From contig JAQGMD010000326.1 of assembly GCA_028292565.1 (NCBI GenBank), positions 1-15,139 on the forward strand: a DNA stretch of 15,139 bases, given 5' to 3'. Origin of the DNA: Burkholderia sp. (GTDB lineage Bacteria; Pseudomonadota; Gammaproteobacteria; Burkholderiales; Burkholderiaceae). The notes under the pieces were generated by a model. The model did not search any database. It saw nothing but the letters and a program-made list of their open reading frames with translations, and was not told where the DNA came from. Shown one piece after another: positions 14,683 to 15,139 of this stretch. Each line of letters opens with the position of its first letter. The stretch's first letter is position 1. Made by a program: the position numbers and the translations under genes.

Positions 14683-15139
14683 ATGCAGCTGAGATCTATC
14701 CACCTGTCATTACGCTTTATCTTGCCGTTGGCGCTGGTGATCGGATTATTTGCTTATGCGATCGTACCGCTGGTGGACAACCTGACCCTCAGGTGGTTTG
14801 TCAGGGAACTCGACACCCGCTCCCAGCTGTTGGCCAATGCCTTGCAAGACCCGTTGCTCGACTATGTCCCGCAAAAGGCCGGAAAGAAGATCAATCAGTT
14901 GTTTGATCGCGCGATCCAGGATGAACGGTTGTTTGCCGTGGCGTTTTGCGATGCCAACGGCAAGGTGGTATACAAGACAGTGACCTACCCCGAGTCGCTA
15001 CATTGCGGCAACCCGCAAGTAGTCAACGGCACGCGGCAGTCGCTGGTGAAAACGCAGCAGGGTTCGCTGCATATTACCGAAAGCGCGGTGAATTCAGAAT
15101 TCGAGCGGCTGGGCAAGCTGATGCTGGTCAGCGACATGA
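14683..15139 (+). CDS. Membrane sensor N-terminus, probably of HAMP-trehalose-6-phosphate synthase (3'-truncated)
   Basis: The first 152 residues of a gene cut by the window end. Residues 1-9 are short and basic, 10-31 form one membrane helix (LRFILPLALVIGLFAYAIV), and the rest is probably periplasmic: DNLTLRWFVRELDTRSQLLANAL, then RAIQDERLFAVAFCDANGKVV. This layout and the TLRWFVRELD and QDERLFA motifs match what I remember of the N-terminus of betaproteobacterial trehalose-6-phosphate synthases (GT20, OtsA-like) with an added membrane sensor and HAMP domain. The enzyme would make trehalose-6-phosphate from UDP-glucose and glucose-6-phosphate. The catalytic part is outside the window, so a HAMP histidine kinase or cyclase remains possible. 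ATG 14683 is preceded by GGAAGGA (14673-14679); a start in another frame at 14667 is a shadow. Confidence 0.68.
   Translation, partial: MQLRSIHLSLRFILPLALVIGLFAYAIVPLVDNLTLRWFVRELDTRSQLLANALQDPLLDYVPQKAGKKINQLFDRAIQDERLFAVAFCDANGKVVYKTVTYPESLHCGNPQVVNGTRQSLVKTQQGSLHITESAVNSEFERLGKLMLVSDM

Noticed and set aside
14667..14906. A 79-residue plus-strand frame starting at 14667
   Set aside because: It overlaps in another frame the sensor gene starting at 14683, which has a membrane helix and a ribosome-binding site and stays open to the window end.

Overview
The window looks like chromosomal DNA of a GC-rich betaproteobacterium, most likely order Burkholderiales and possibly near Oxalobacteraceae. 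This is inferred from protein style: a TamB-like protein, a canonical proteobacterial Rieske subunit, a DUF4254/GT2/GT9 sugar-transfer cluster, and the N-terminus of what looks like a HAMP-type trehalose-6-phosphate synthase. No rRNA, tRNA, CRISPR array, transposase or phage gene was seen. Both ends cut through genes.

Layout. 1-3566 (+) is the 3' part of tamB. An AT-rich gap (3567-3905) holds two copies of a 62-bp element, and the second copy runs into the start of a large class II-type Fic protein (3906-5483, +). A small exported protein lies on the minus strand (5547-5942). Divergent from it is a lipoprotein joining a META domain to an MliC-like lysozyme-inhibitor domain (6264-6941, +), followed by a prolyl-4-hydroxylase-like 2OG-Fe(II) oxygenase (7117-7959, +). 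Convergent with that is a two-gene minus-strand unit, DUF2795 (8622-8819) and a Rieske iron-sulfur protein (7996-8610), with no cytochrome b or c1 gene beside it.

A tightly overlapping plus-strand operon follows: DUF4254 (9062-9691), GT2 (9688-10518) and GT9 (10515-11693). Its last gene runs 131 bp into a convergent second GT9 gene (11563-12600, -). A 513-bp gap with a repeat-like inverted repeat precedes an M50 site-2-type protease with CBS domains (13114-14328, +). After a 354-bp gap with short tandem repeats, a membrane sensor N-terminus begins (14683 to the window end, +), probably fused to trehalose-6-phosphate synthase.

How the genes relate. Most genes touch the envelope: TamB-dependent outer-membrane assembly, a lysozyme-inhibitor-like lipoprotein, glycan or LPS-core glycosyltransferases, an intramembrane protease and a Rieske electron carrier. 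The most unusual items are the duplicated, helically phased element in front of fic, the Rieske/DUF2795 pair flanked by inverted copies of a short repeat, the META-MliC fusion lacking the expected inhibitory lysine, and the long convergent overlap of two GT9 genes. No clearly new multi-gene defence or mobile system was found.
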